Assembly: GCF_009014635.1 (NCBI RefSeq)
Contig: NZ_BKCF01000002.1
Location: forward strand, 62,001-126,000
Direction of reading: 5' to 3'
Length of the DNA: 64,000 nucleotides
Origin: Patiriisocius marinistellae
GTDB lineage: Bacteria > Bacteroidota > Bacteroidia > Flavobacteriales > Flavobacteriaceae
Within the stretch, counting starts at the first letter, position 1, and each line of letters begins with the position of its first letter. Under the pieces are notes generated by a model. It worked only from the letters and a program-made list of their open reading frames with translations. It was not told where the DNA came from and searched no databases. The translations under genes and the position numbers were made by a program. Shown one piece after another: positions 52,377 through 61,750 of this stretch.

Positions 52377-52659
52377 GTATTATTGATATTAGAATGAACA
52401 GAATTGAAAATGCGGGTAACCCAATTAATAAATTTATAAAAAATGCAGCTCTATAAAGTTCCCGTTTTTTAATACCGAGGTTATAGTAACTATAAAGTTC
52501 ATTTTCTTTGAAGTAATGAAACGCATAAAAACCAAATATTAATCCAAATGATATAAAGAAAAAGAATCCCCAAAAGACTCCAAAAGCAATCACACCTAAT
52601 AATGAAAACCCAACAATAAATAAAAAAATATCTTTATAAAATTGCCAATAGGGGCGCAT
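52345..52659 (-). CDS. Small membrane protein partner of the ABC ATPase
   Basis: A 104-residue protein with three to four hydrophobic segments (about 10-28, 28-46, 74-93). It starts MRPYWQFYKDIF and ends beyond the ATPase start, giving a 32-nt overlap. It is too small for a usual ABC permease and I know no family name. The gene order suggests that it anchors or couples to the ATPase. Confidence 0.72.
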   Translation of the reverse strand: MRPYWQFYKDIFLFIVGFSLLGVIAFGVFWGFFFFISFGLIFGFYAFHYFKENELYSYYNLGIKKRELYRAAFFINLLIGLPAFSILFILISIILGDFSLTSRF

Positions 52660-52713
52660 GGTTAGGTGTTAAATTGTTAGTATTTTGTAATACAATTTTT
52701 CATTTTAAACGTA

Positions 52714-55700
52714 TTAATGAGTACAGCCTTGATGCGTAAAGCTCTGTGTGTCTTCATGCCAATCGAATGCTTGATTGTAGCCATTTACTTCCCAATAAAA
52801 TTGAGGGCGTTCAGATGGATAATTACCTATTTCGTTCATTGTATTAGGATCGTACACTCGACCATTTTGAATTACTTTTTGAATATATTGCGTATTCTCA
52901 ATATTATCTAAAGGATTTTTATCAAGTACAATTAAATCTGCAAGTTTACCTACTTCTATAGAGCCTATATCATTGCCGGCGCCTATATAATTAGCTCCAT
53001 TAATAGTGGCTGCTTTTAAGGCTTCGTGATTACTCATACCACCTGCTGCAAGCATCCAGGTTTCCCAATGAGCACCAAGTCCTTGTAGTTGTCCATGTGC
53101 TCCCATATTGACTTTAACACCTGCTTTAGCAAGATCATTTGTAGTTTTTGAAACTAGTATATGCCCATTTTCATATTCTTTTTGAGGCACCATCTGGCGA
53201 TGTCTAGAGCGACTATCTACAATTGCTCGTGGTGTAAAGTTTAAAAGCTTTTCATTTTCCCAAACATTATCACGTTGATAATAAAAAAACTCACCATTGA
53301 GTCCACCATAGTTTACAATTAGAGTAGGGGTGTACCCTGATCCACTTTTACCCCATATTTGTAATACATCTTTATAGACAGGAGCAACAGGAATATTATG
53401 TTCTACGCCTGTGTGACCATCTATAACCATTGTTAAATTATGGAAGAAAGTAGAACCTCCTTCTGGCACTACATTAATACCTTGCTCACGAGCTGCCTGC
53501 AAAACTTGTTGACGTTGTTCTCTACGTGGTTGATTATAACTTTTTACACTTTTTGCGCCAAATGCTTTTGTGCGCTTTATACTACTTCGGGCATCATCAA
53601 GGTTATTTATTACCGCCTTAAAGTCACCCTCTGCTCCATACAGGATAAATCCAGTAGAGAAAAGTCGTGGACCAGTTAATTGTCCTGTTTTTTGTAATTC
53701 ACTCAATGTAAAAACTGTTTCGGTATTTGCAGATGGGTCGTGTGCAGTGGTCACCCCAAAAGCTAGGTTTGTCATAAACTGCCAATTGTTCTGCGCTGGA
53801 AGTCCGCTTCTAAAAGCACCTATATGTGCGTGACTATCTACAAAGCCAGGCATAATTGTTTTTCCTGCAGCAAGGTATATTTTAGCATCGTAGGGAACAG
53901 CTACTTCACTAGCTTTACCAATTGCCTTAATTTTATTTCCTTCAATAATAATGACTCCATCTTCAATTACTTCATCTCCATTCATGGTGATGATGCGGCA
54001 ATTACTAAAAGCTACAAGACCTTCTGGATTGTCTATTTTTCCTTGCAAGCCTATTTTAATTCCAGATTCTGGCATGGGTGATGGCTTGGAGTTTCCGCTG
54101 TCAACAAAACTAAATTTTTCTTGTAATGTATTGCTAAAGTATTCATCGCCAAGTGTCCACATTACTTCTTTACTGTCTGATGACCAATGGATATTTACAC
54201 CAGCATCTTTGGCAATTTGTTGTACAGGAACACTATTACTGTTTCCATCAAGGGTAAGTGGTTTTCCTAACTGAGGCATAGGTGCTATATATACTTTATG
54301 TAAATTTGAAAATGCCACCCATTTGTTATTTGGACTAGGTACAATATGATTTGCATATTTTGAAATCACATGTTCTTGCTCATCGTTTCCGTTGAGGTTG
54401 ACCGAAATTAACTTCTTTGTCAAATTTCCGAAGTACGTACCACCTTTTTGTAGATAAATGCGTGTGTCATCAACATTATAACGAGGGTTTTCACCTTCTA
54501 CACCCACTAATTCTTTAGCGTTTTTGCCATTTGAAGTCATGGTGTAAATACCACTGTTTTTAGAAAATGTATTTCCTTGGTCACTATTTCCGCCTTCTTT
54601 GCGATAGACAATCATTGTTCCGTTTGAAGAAAAACGAGGGGTTCTATAAATCCCTTTTTCTGAAGTTAATTTTACGGGTGTCCCGCCATTACTATTCATT
54701 TTAAAAATGGCACCTTTCTCGATATCGTTCCATGTAACGAAAATTATTTCGTTTCCGTTTGGGGAGAAACTAGGTTCGAATGCAAAATCGGTGCCTTGGG
54801 TTAGTTTAATGGGGATGCCATTAGGAAGTTGTTTTTTATATATCTGTCCTAAAGCATTAAAAACAATCATTTTTCCATCTGGAGATGTCTTTGCGTCACG
54901 AATAACTTTTGAAGTGAAAGTTTCACGATCAATGGGTGTGGTAGTTTTAACGGTCTCGGCTAAATCAATTTTAACTTTTATTTCAAAAGGGATATTTGTA
55001 ACAGCTAGCGTAGTCGTGTTTATTTTGTGAAACTTTCCGGTACTCCAAAATACAATTTCATTGTTATTTGGCATCCAATCAAAGTTAGGGTAAACCCCAA
55101 AAATAGCCCAAGCTTCTTGCTGGTCTTTACTTAGTGTATCAATTAAAGGATATTCTTCTCCTGTCTCTAAGTTATGCACATACAATACTGTTTTTTCTCT
55201 TACACGTTTTACGAATGCAAGCATTTTTCCATTAGGCGATACTGTAGGACGCGCCGCACCTCCTGGGCCTCCTGTAATTATTTCTGTCTTCCCTGTTTCA
55301 AAATTGTAACGTTTTATAACATATATCTGGCTATTGGGGTCTTTATTATATTGAAAATTTCCTCCTGGGTACATATCCTCAGAATAATACACGTATTTTC
55401 CATCTGCTGAAATGTATGGCTCATTTACATCTTGTTGATCGTTTTTACGCTCGGTTAATTGAAGTCCGCTGCCTCCTGTAATATGATATTGCCACAACTC
55501 GCCAGCACCTAGACTTCTGCCAGAAGTAAAGTGTTTACGTGCTATAAGATAATTTCCATCAGGCATCCATGCAGCGTTGTTTAATAATCTAAAGTCTTCT
55601 TTTGTTATTTGGTTAGGATTACTCCCATCTGCGTCCATTACCCAAATATTATCACCACCACCAGCATCACTAGTAAAAGAAATTTTTGTCCCGTCAGGGC

Positions 55701-55980
55701 TAAACCTAGGTTGGACTTCGAATGGGATACCACTTCTAAGTACTTTTGCTTTTCCTCCTGAAATAGGCATTGAATATATATCGCCTAGCATATCAAAAAC
55801 AATTGTTTGTCCGTTGGGGCTCACATCTAGGTTCATCCATGTACCTTCTGTAGTTGTGAAGTTGTGTGATTTATAATTGAATGATTTTCCTGGGTTTGAA
55901 ACATCCCATTTTTCTTTTTCTTCTTGGGCAAATACAGAAAAGGTAAGAGCCATTAATAAGGTAGTTATTTGTATACGCAT
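52714..55980 (-). CDS. Amidohydrolase with N-terminal TolB-like beta-propeller
   Basis: A 1088-residue exported enzyme with a signal peptide ending near VFAQ (residue 19). The first 650 residues hold TolB/WD40-like propeller blades (PRFSPDGTKISFTSDAGG, PTVSPNGKMLAFVKRV, PSFSPNGNEIIFV). The C-terminal 430 residues form an amidohydrolase: GFVDSHAHIGAFRSG (HxH), GVEHNIPV, and VNMGAHGQLQGLGAHWE, then VGKLADLIVLDKNP. Such proteins hydrolyse peptide-like or cyclic amides in the periplasm. It is monocistronic. Confidence 0.92.
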   Translation of the reverse strand: MRIQITTLLMALTFSVFAQEEKEKWDVSNPGKSFNYKSHNFTTTEGTWMNLDVSPNGQTIVFDMLGDIYSMPISGGKAKVLRSGIPFEVQPRFSPDGTKISFTSDAGGGDNIWVMDADGSNPNQITKEDFRLLNNAAWMPDGNYLIARKHFTSGRSLGAGELWQYHITGGSGLQLTERKNDQQDVNEPYISADGKYVYYSEDMYPGGNFQYNKDPNSQIYVIKRYNFETGKTEIITGGPGGAARPTVSPNGKMLAFVKRVREKTVLYVHNLETGEEYPLIDTLSKDQQEAWAIFGVYPNFDWMPNNNEIVFWSTGKFHKINTTTLAVTNIPFEIKVKIDLAETVKTTTPIDRETFTSKVIRDAKTSPDGKMIVFNALGQIYKKQLPNGIPIKLTQGTDFAFEPSFSPNGNEIIFVTWNDIEKGAIFKMNSNGGTPVKLTSEKGIYRTPRFSSNGTMIVYRKEGGNSDQGNTFSKNSGIYTMTSNGKNAKELVGVEGENPRYNVDDTRIYLQKGGTYFGNLTKKLISVNLNGNDEQEHVISKYANHIVPSPNNKWVAFSNLHKVYIAPMPQLGKPLTLDGNSNSVPVQQIAKDAGVNIHWSSDSKEVMWTLGDEYFSNTLQEKFSFVDSGNSKPSPMPESGIKIGLQGKIDNPEGLVAFSNCRIITMNGDEVIEDGVIIIEGNKIKAIGKASEVAVPYDAKIYLAAGKTIMPGFVDSHAHIGAFRSGLPAQNNWQFMTNLAFGVTTAHDPSANTETVFTLSELQKTGQLTGPRLFSTGFILYGAEGDFKAVINNLDDARSSIKRTKAFGAKSVKSYNQPRREQRQQVLQAAREQGINVVPEGGSTFFHNLTMVIDGHTGVEHNIPVAPVYKDVLQIWGKSGSGYTPTLIVNYGGLNGEFFYYQRDNVWENEKLLNFTPRAIVDSRSRHRQMVPQKEYENGHILVSKTTNDLAKAGVKVNMGAHGQLQGLGAHWETWMLAAGGMSNHEALKAATINGANYIGAGNDIGSIEVGKLADLIVLDKNPLDNIENTQYIQKVIQNGRVYDPNTMNEIGNYPSERPQFYWEVNGYNQAFDWHEDTQSFTHQGCTH

Positions 55981-56102
55981 TTGAGCAACATTTATTTTGA
56001 AAGCTAAAGATACTAAAAGCTAAGATGAGATTAAACCTTAATATTTTCATAAATGTTCTATGGTTCTTTTTATCATTTGCACTTTTGTGAAAAATATAGA
56101 TA

Positions 56103-56915
56103 ATGAAAAAAATAGTACTAGTTTTAAGTTTTGGAATGTTGTTGTTTTCTTGTAAAAATGATAAGATTTCAGAAGAAAAAACAATAGAAACACTTGAAAC
56201 AAATAAAGAAGAAATGCCTAAAAGACAAGTTGATAGTCTTGTAGGACTTATTGAGAACACACATAATAGAGATATGTTTGTCTCAAAAGAAGCAGTTGCT
56301 TTTGATATTGCTATTGCCTTTGGAGGAAACGAAATTTTAAATGGTAAGATGGTTTTATTGACTAATAGCGGTGGTGGAAGAATTGATTTAAAGGATGGTA
56401 ACTCTATTATTGCTAATCAAAATGGCGTATTTGCATCACCTGGTTTAGCCGAAAATGAACGTGTAAGATTTAATGCTTATACATGGTCTTACTTTTTTTC
56501 ATTACCATATAAATTAGCAGATGAAGGTACAAAGTGGTCTTCAATAAGTCAGCGAAATTTTAATGACACAACTTATAATACAAGATCGTTAACTTTTGCT
56601 GATGGTACTGGTGATGCACCAGATGATTGGTATGTGGTTTATACAGATACAGAAACGAATAGACTTGATGCAGCAGCTTATATTGTAACCTTAGGGAAAA
56701 CAAAAGCAGAAGCAGAAGCAGACCCTCATGCAATTTCGTATGAAAATTATGAACTAATTTCTGGTGTGCCAGTTGCTAAAGATTGGAAATTTTGGGAATG
56801 GACTTTGGATAATGGTTTTGGGAAAGAAATTGGGAATGCTAAAATTTCAAACGTTGAGTTTGTAGATGTTCCTGAAAACTTTTTTGAGCCATCTAAAGAT
56901 TTTGTAAATAAGTAA
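56103..56915 (+). CDS. Lipoprotein of unknown function (DUF6503-like)
   Basis: A 270-residue lipoprotein with signal MKKIVLVLSFGMLLFSC (Cys17). The mature protein has a beta-rich body with WSYFFSLPYKLADEGTKW, TFADGTGDAPDDWYVVYTDTET and NRLDAAAYIVT, resembling a lipoprotein-carrier (LolA-like) fold seen in Bacteroidota DUF6503 proteins. I am not certain of the family number. A hairpin terminator-like sequence follows. Confidence 0.75.
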   Translation: MKKIVLVLSFGMLLFSCKNDKISEEKTIETLETNKEEMPKRQVDSLVGLIENTHNRDMFVSKEAVAFDIAIAFGGNEILNGKMVLLTNSGGGRIDLKDGNSIIANQNGVFASPGLAENERVRFNAYTWSYFFSLPYKLADEGTKWSSISQRNFNDTTYNTRSLTFADGTGDAPDDWYVVYTDTETNRLDAAAYIVTLGKTKAEAEADPHAISYENYELISGVPVAKDWKFWEWTLDNGFGKEIGNAKISNVEFVDVPENFFEPSKDFVNK

Positions 56916-56951
56916 TATTTCAGAAATTAAAATTTCCGAATAAAATATAAG

Positions 56952-56986
56952 AGCCATAGTTTTGCAATTAATGCATCACTGTGGCT
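56952..56986 (+). terminator. Possible terminator after the lipoprotein gene
   Basis: AGCCATAG (56952-56959) pairs with CTGTGGCT (56979-56986) with one G-U pair, and the loop holds an inner TGCA/TGCA pair. A modest T-rich tail follows. Confidence 0.4.
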
Positions 56987-57035
56987 TTCTTTAGTTTTAT
57001 ATATTGAAGTATTTTTTTAATTCTCAATAACTATT

Positions 57036-57605
57036 TTAATTCCTTGATTTAACCTTGTTTTCACAAAGCTTTATTATTTCGGCAATACGCTTTAATTGGG
57101 TTTCTTCTTTTTTTGCTGTGGCTAGCCAGCGTAAATAGTTTTTTTGATAGCCAGGTGTAATAGATTTATAGAAAGCAAAAGCATCTTTGTTTTTGGTAAA
57201 TGCTTTTTGTAGGAGTGGAGGTATAGTACCTTTCTCTGGTCCATCCATTGCGGTCCAAGTTCCAGTATTTTTTGCAAGTTGTATTGAACTCCATCCAGCT
57301 TCTTGAATGAGCCCTTTGTTCTCTAATTCTTTAATATGTAATTTGTTTAGTGCACTCCAAGTACTTTTTGGATTTCTAGGGCTAAAAAATTGCTGTCTTT
57401 TTCCATTGCCTAAACTTTTTACAGTACTATCAATCCAGCCAAAACATAATGCTACTCTAACAGCTTCTTCCCAGAGCATAGAGTGTATGCCAGTATCAAT
57501 TTTATATAATACAAGATATACTCCCTGCGGAAATTTATCATGATTTAACAATAACCAATTATACCATTCTGTATCTCGTGGAAAGTACAATAACGGTTTT
57601 TCCAA
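57036..57605 (-). CDS. YdeI/OmdA-family protein
   Basis: A 189-residue cytoplasmic protein of the YdeI family: WYNWLLLNHDKFPQGVYLVL, the WEEAVRVALCFGWIDSTVKS motif, FSPRNPKSTWSALNKLHI, and the OmdA tail ITPGYQKNYLRWLATAKKEETQLKRIAEI. Members are linked to bacteriocin and peptide resistance. It overlaps no gene and follows the M1 peptidase start region by only a few bases (57605 versus stop of the peptidase at 57608), so it is transcribed after it. Confidence 0.88.
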   Translation of the reverse strand: MEKPLLYFPRDTEWYNWLLLNHDKFPQGVYLVLYKIDTGIHSMLWEEAVRVALCFGWIDSTVKSLGNGKRQQFFSPRNPKSTWSALNKLHIKELENKGLIQEAGWSSIQLAKNTGTWTAMDGPEKGTIPPLLQKAFTKNKDAFAFYKSITPGYQKNYLRWLATAKKEETQLKRIAEIIKLCENKVKSRN

Positions 57606-57607
57606 AA

Positions 57608-59233
57608 TTACTGTACGTTTTGAGATTTAATAAAGAAGTCTTCTTTTAAACTAAGCTCACGTATATCTCCAATGTTTTCAAATGTTTGCCATTGAGCATT
57701 GGGTTGAATCCATTTTTCTTTACCGTTTATATTCATAATGACAGGCATATCAAAACCTTCAATAATGTCAACGTAACGATAAGTAAGTTGGTTCAAAGAA
57801 TACTTATATTCTAATTTTGGAATCATTGTTGTTCTAAGGTATTGTTCCCAGAATTCGGTTAAATCAATTCCCGCTTTTTCACTAATATATTCTTCTACTT
57901 GTTGCGTAGTAACTGTTTGATGGTAAAAATCTTTATTTAGTCCTCTTAGTATATCGCGCCATTTTTTATCATCCTCTAAGAGTTGGCGTACTGTATGCAA
58001 TATATTTGCGCCTTTGTAGTACATGTCACTGCTACCTTCATTATCCATGTTATACGTGCCTATAATTGGGCGGTCATTTTGAATTCTCTTACGAGTACCT
58101 ATAACATACTCGCTAGCTGCTTCATCACTAAAATTGTAACTTAAATATAAATTTTCTGAATATGCAGTAAACCCTTCATGTATCCACATATCTGCAACAT
58201 CTTTATTTGTAATATTATTTGCAAACCACTCATGCCCAGATTCGTGAATTATAATAAAATCAAAACGAAGTCCCCAACCAGAGCCTGATAAATCATTTCC
58301 TAGATATCCATTTTGGTAGTTATTTCCGTAAGTAACACTACTTTGATGTTCCATTCCTAAATATGGAACTTCAACAAGTTTGTAACTATCTTCATAAAAT
58401 GGATAAGGCCCAAACCAATATTCAAATGCTTGTAACATTAAAGGCACTTGAGAAAATTGCTCTTTTGCCTTATCAAGATTTTCTTTCAAAACATAATAAT
58501 CTACATCAAGTAATCCATTGATTCCTTCATGTTTGTAGCCAAAGGTTGTATAATCCCCAATATTTATATTTACTCCATAACTATTAATAGGTTGTGTTAC
58601 TTTCCAATGCCACGTCTTTGTATTTCCATTATCAACTTCATTAATCAAACGACCGTTTCCAACCGCAACTAGATCGCTTGGCACTGTATAAAACATATCC
58701 ACTCCAGTATCTGGCTCATCAGCTGGATGATCTTTTACTGGCCACCATACACTTGCGCCTATTCCTTGATTTGCTGTAGCAATAAATGGATTACCATTGC
58801 TGTCTTTTTTCCAGCTAAACCCTCCATCCCATGGAGCATTTGCAGCCTCAGTAGGTTCCCCTGAAAATTTGATTACAAGTGTATTTGTATCACCAATTTT
58901 TTGTTTTTCTTTTAATTTAATAAAATGTGCATTTCCTTTACTTTTAAATTTTAGTTTTTTACCATTTTGTGTAACCTTGTCAATTTTCATTGGTGTTTGC
59001 AAATCAATCTGAATTACTTTTTCGACTTCAGAAACTAGGTAGGTGATGGTATTTGTTCCTTCTATTTCTTTTTTTGTTGGGAATACTTCTATCTCAAGTT
59101 TATAGTGCTGTAAATCCCACCAAGCGCGTTCTTCTGTTATTGAACCCTTTAGTTCATCTGCCTTTGTAAACTTTTGAGCAAAAGAGAGGGAGATTGTAAA
59201 TAAAATTAAGAATGAGGTTATTATATATTTCAT
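57608..59233 (-). CDS. M1-family metallopeptidase
   Basis: A 541-residue exported gluzincin aminopeptidase with signal peptide ending SLSFAQ (residue 20). The beta-rich N-terminal domain leads to GMEHQS (293-298), a variant of the GAMEN substrate-binding motif, and zinc site HESGH (330-334) plus E353 in WIHEGFTAYSE. It lacks the C-terminal domains of full-length M1 enzymes (about 900 residues), as is common for Bacteroidota forms. It probably releases N-terminal residues of peptides in the periplasm. Confidence 0.94.
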   Translation of the reverse strand: MKYIITSFLILFTISLSFAQKFTKADELKGSITEERAWWDLQHYKLEIEVFPTKKEIEGTNTITYLVSEVEKVIQIDLQTPMKIDKVTQNGKKLKFKSKGNAHFIKLKEKQKIGDTNTLVIKFSGEPTEAANAPWDGGFSWKKDSNGNPFIATANQGIGASVWWPVKDHPADEPDTGVDMFYTVPSDLVAVGNGRLINEVDNGNTKTWHWKVTQPINSYGVNINIGDYTTFGYKHEGINGLLDVDYYVLKENLDKAKEQFSQVPLMLQAFEYWFGPYPFYEDSYKLVEVPYLGMEHQSSVTYGNNYQNGYLGNDLSGSGWGLRFDFIIIHESGHEWFANNITNKDVADMWIHEGFTAYSENLYLSYNFSDEAASEYVIGTRKRIQNDRPIIGTYNMDNEGSSDMYYKGANILHTVRQLLEDDKKWRDILRGLNKDFYHQTVTTQQVEEYISEKAGIDLTEFWEQYLRTTMIPKLEYKYSLNQLTYRYVDIIEGFDMPVIMNINGKEKWIQPNAQWQTFENIGDIRELSLKEDFFIKSQNVQ

Positions 59234-59295
59234 AGTTTATTATGCATTGTAAAAGTGACCGCAATTTAAAATTTTGTTTTCACATATATAGAAGA

Positions 59296-60624
59296 TTACC
59301 TAAAAACCCCGTTTGGAAATACAACCACACTTTCATGACCGTCTTTTCCAACTGCCGCGATACCAAAAAAGTAATTATCAATCACAATACCATCAAGTGT
59401 AAACTCATTTACGTTACCCACATAACGACTGTTATCCCAAGTAGGGGAAGTGGTTTCTCTCCAGTAAATTTTATAGCCTAAGGCACCCTCTACTTTATCC
59501 CATTTAAATTTTGCCGATGGTTCAACAATACCGCCAATGGACACCTCAGTAGGAGACGCAGGTGCCCACGCCAAACTAGCCATGGTAATGGCATTAACAG
59601 CCGTCAATTTTCTGGCATAGCCAAAATTTACAAACTTCAACATATCTCCATATTCAATACCATCCTCAACACGAATATCTTGATGTTGTTGCGTGTAGTT
59701 TTCATGAGCCTCCATAATACGAATACCAGCATACCCTAAATCATTAAATGGACGATGGTGACCGCCACGCCCAAAACGATCTAAACGGTAAATCATCATT
59801 GGGTTCATCTCTGGCATATACGTTTTAGTTGTTTTGTAAACATAACGAGCTAATTGACGAGAGATGCCATCAACTTCGCCGCCATAAAAACGACGCATTT
59901 TTCGTTCTCTTTCTGTTTCAGTTTGTGGTACGGGTTCACTAAATATTCTAAAATCTATATTACTTATCACTCCATCTACACCCTTAATATTTCCGATCAT
60001 ATCATTATTAAGAACTCCTATGATATCCCAATTTTTTTCCTTAGCAAACGCAGCAAATCCAGCACCACCAAAGAGTCCTTGTTCTTCTCCACTTAATCCT
60101 AAATAGACAATGTTAGCGTCAAAGTTATATGCAGATAAAACCCTAGCAGCTTCAATAGCACCCGCCATTCCGCTTGCATTATCATTAGCGCCTGGAGCGT
60201 CTTTTGTAAAATCACTGCCGTCACTGTTTCGAGAATCAATGTCACCACTCATAATTATATAGCGGTTTGAGCCCGTTTTACTTTTTTGAATTGCAACAAC
60301 GTTAACCACCCATGTATCCTTTGGTACGCGGGTATTTCCCTCAGCCTTCACTAGGTCTTTTTGATAAAATACATTTAAACAATTTGAACAGTTATTTGAG
60401 ATTGCATCAAACTCAGATTTTATCCAGCGCCTAGCAGCACCTATTCCACGAGTATCACTAATGGTATCACTAAATGTATTTCGAGTACCAAAATTTGCAA
60501 GTGTTGTAATATCTGCTTCAATGCGCTCCGCAGATACATTGTTAATTATCTCATAGATTCTAGCATCTGTTTGCGCAAAAGTGTTTACAAAAAAGCAAAG
60601 GAATAATATTTTTAAAAATTTCAT
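59296..60624 (-). CDS. M28-family metallopeptidase with FnIII-like tail
   Basis: A 442-residue exported aminopeptidase with signal MKFLKILFLCFFVNTFAQ. The zinc ligands appear in MSGDIDSRNSDGSDF, GANDNASGMAGAIEAARVL, LGLSGEEQGLFGG, LNNDMIG and RIMEAHENYTQQHQD. The C-terminal 90 residues (ASPTEVSIGGIVEPSAKFKW) form a fibronectin-type-III-like module. It is followed by the M1 peptidase gene after 62 nt. Confidence 0.92.
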   Translation of the reverse strand: MKFLKILFLCFFVNTFAQTDARIYEIINNVSAERIEADITTLANFGTRNTFSDTISDTRGIGAARRWIKSEFDAISNNCSNCLNVFYQKDLVKAEGNTRVPKDTWVVNVVAIQKSKTGSNRYIIMSGDIDSRNSDGSDFTKDAPGANDNASGMAGAIEAARVLSAYNFDANIVYLGLSGEEQGLFGGAGFAAFAKEKNWDIIGVLNNDMIGNIKGVDGVISNIDFRIFSEPVPQTETERERKMRRFYGGEVDGISRQLARYVYKTTKTYMPEMNPMMIYRLDRFGRGGHHRPFNDLGYAGIRIMEAHENYTQQHQDIRVEDGIEYGDMLKFVNFGYARKLTAVNAITMASLAWAPASPTEVSIGGIVEPSAKFKWDKVEGALGYKIYWRETTSPTWDNSRYVGNVNEFTLDGIVIDNYFFGIAAVGKDGHESVVVFPNGVFR

Positions 60625-60645
60625 AATAGTTTTTGTGGGGTTAAT

Positions 60646-61575
60646 TTATTGTTTTGTTTCAGCAACTAACGCTAATCTTTTTCCGTTGGGACTTACTGCA
60701 ATTCTTGTAATTTCTGAAATATTAAAACTTGAAAGATCTGCAACTTCTTTCCATTCTTGATTTCCGAAGAGATTATATTCATATAACTTTGAGCCACTCC
60801 CTAAAACCAATTTGGTTTCACTTAACCAGCAGTGATCCTGAATGCCTACAGGTAGTTGGCACACAAAATAACTTTCTTTATCTCCATCAATATCTAATAA
60901 ATAAATATCGTGATTTTTATCCTCATTAATCAATGTATAGCTTACCGAATTACTATTTGGGACATTATGAATTGAACGTCCTGAATTTGATATATAATTT
61001 TCAACTAGATTAGTCTCAAGGTTAGCAATTATAAGATTTAATTGATTACCACCAAGCTCTGATGCTATAATTCTCGCATTGTCATGGAAAGCGAAGTAGG
61101 CAACTTCAACATTGGGGAGTAGTAATTTGTTTTTACCGTTTTCTAAATTATCATAATCGTAAGCGTATAGTCCTTGTACTCCAGTAGTATCTAAACGTAC
61201 AGCAGCAATTTTATTTGATTTGGGAAATTTTTGCGGGGAATATTCACCACCATTTGTGGGCATATTTATACGTTTCTTCTCTTTTAAATTTATAGCAAAT
61301 TGCATTATTTCGGTCTGTCCATTTTGGGTGCCTGCAAAAAGTAAATTTTCATTATCTGCAAAAGATGGTTGACTATTGTAACCTGGATTATTTGATATAT
61401 TTCTGAAATTTGAAACCTCAAAATTATTAGGTGTTGTATTAATATCCATTAAAAAAACTTCAGTATCATTCTGGGAATTTCCGAAGAAAGGAAAGAGAAG
61501 AAAGATAAGCAATACGAATAGTTTTGATAGTATTTGAATCTTAAAATAGCTATAATTTATGATATTTAATTTCAT
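60646..61575 (-). CDS. Exported TolB-like beta-propeller protein
   Basis: A 309-residue protein with a signal peptide ending FFGNSQ (about residue 35). The body has repeated propeller blades: YNSQPSFADNENLLFAGTQNGQTEI, YSPQKFPKSNKIAAVRL, IAVSPNGKRLALVAET. It is a binding or scaffold propeller without catalytic residues that I can see. It is 21 nt upstream of the M28 gene, so likely in one operon with the M28 and M1 genes. Confidence 0.8.
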   Translation of the reverse strand: MKLNIINYSYFKIQILSKLFVLLIFLLFPFFGNSQNDTEVFLMDINTTPNNFEVSNFRNISNNPGYNSQPSFADNENLLFAGTQNGQTEIMQFAINLKEKKRINMPTNGGEYSPQKFPKSNKIAAVRLDTTGVQGLYAYDYDNLENGKNKLLLPNVEVAYFAFHDNARIIASELGGNQLNLIIANLETNLVENYISNSGRSIHNVPNSNSVSYTLINEDKNHDIYLLDIDGDKESYFVCQLPVGIQDHCWLSETKLVLGSGSKLYEYNLFGNQEWKEVADLSSFNISEITRIAVSPNGKRLALVAETKQ

Positions 61576-61750
61576 GCCCGTTGTTTGAAAACGAAAGGTA
61601 CTAAGATTGTACCAATTTTTTTAAGTAGTTTTATCATTCTAAAGAATTTTATATAGCAAATTAATAGCAAGATGCTTGGTTGAGTACTTAAACAACTTTA
61701 AGTTAAACAATGGTTGAAAATCTTCACTCTAAAAAAAAATAAGAATTCCA

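Noticed and set aside
54771-54785. TTCGAAT word resembling a tRNA T-loop
   Set aside because: It lies inside the amidohydrolase coding frame on the other strand, with no acceptor or anticodon stem around it.
56090-56097. CACTTTTG as -7 element for the 56103 lipoprotein gene
   Set aside because: It would put transcription start at the ATG (leaderless), and the signal is one base off consensus. Not enough support.
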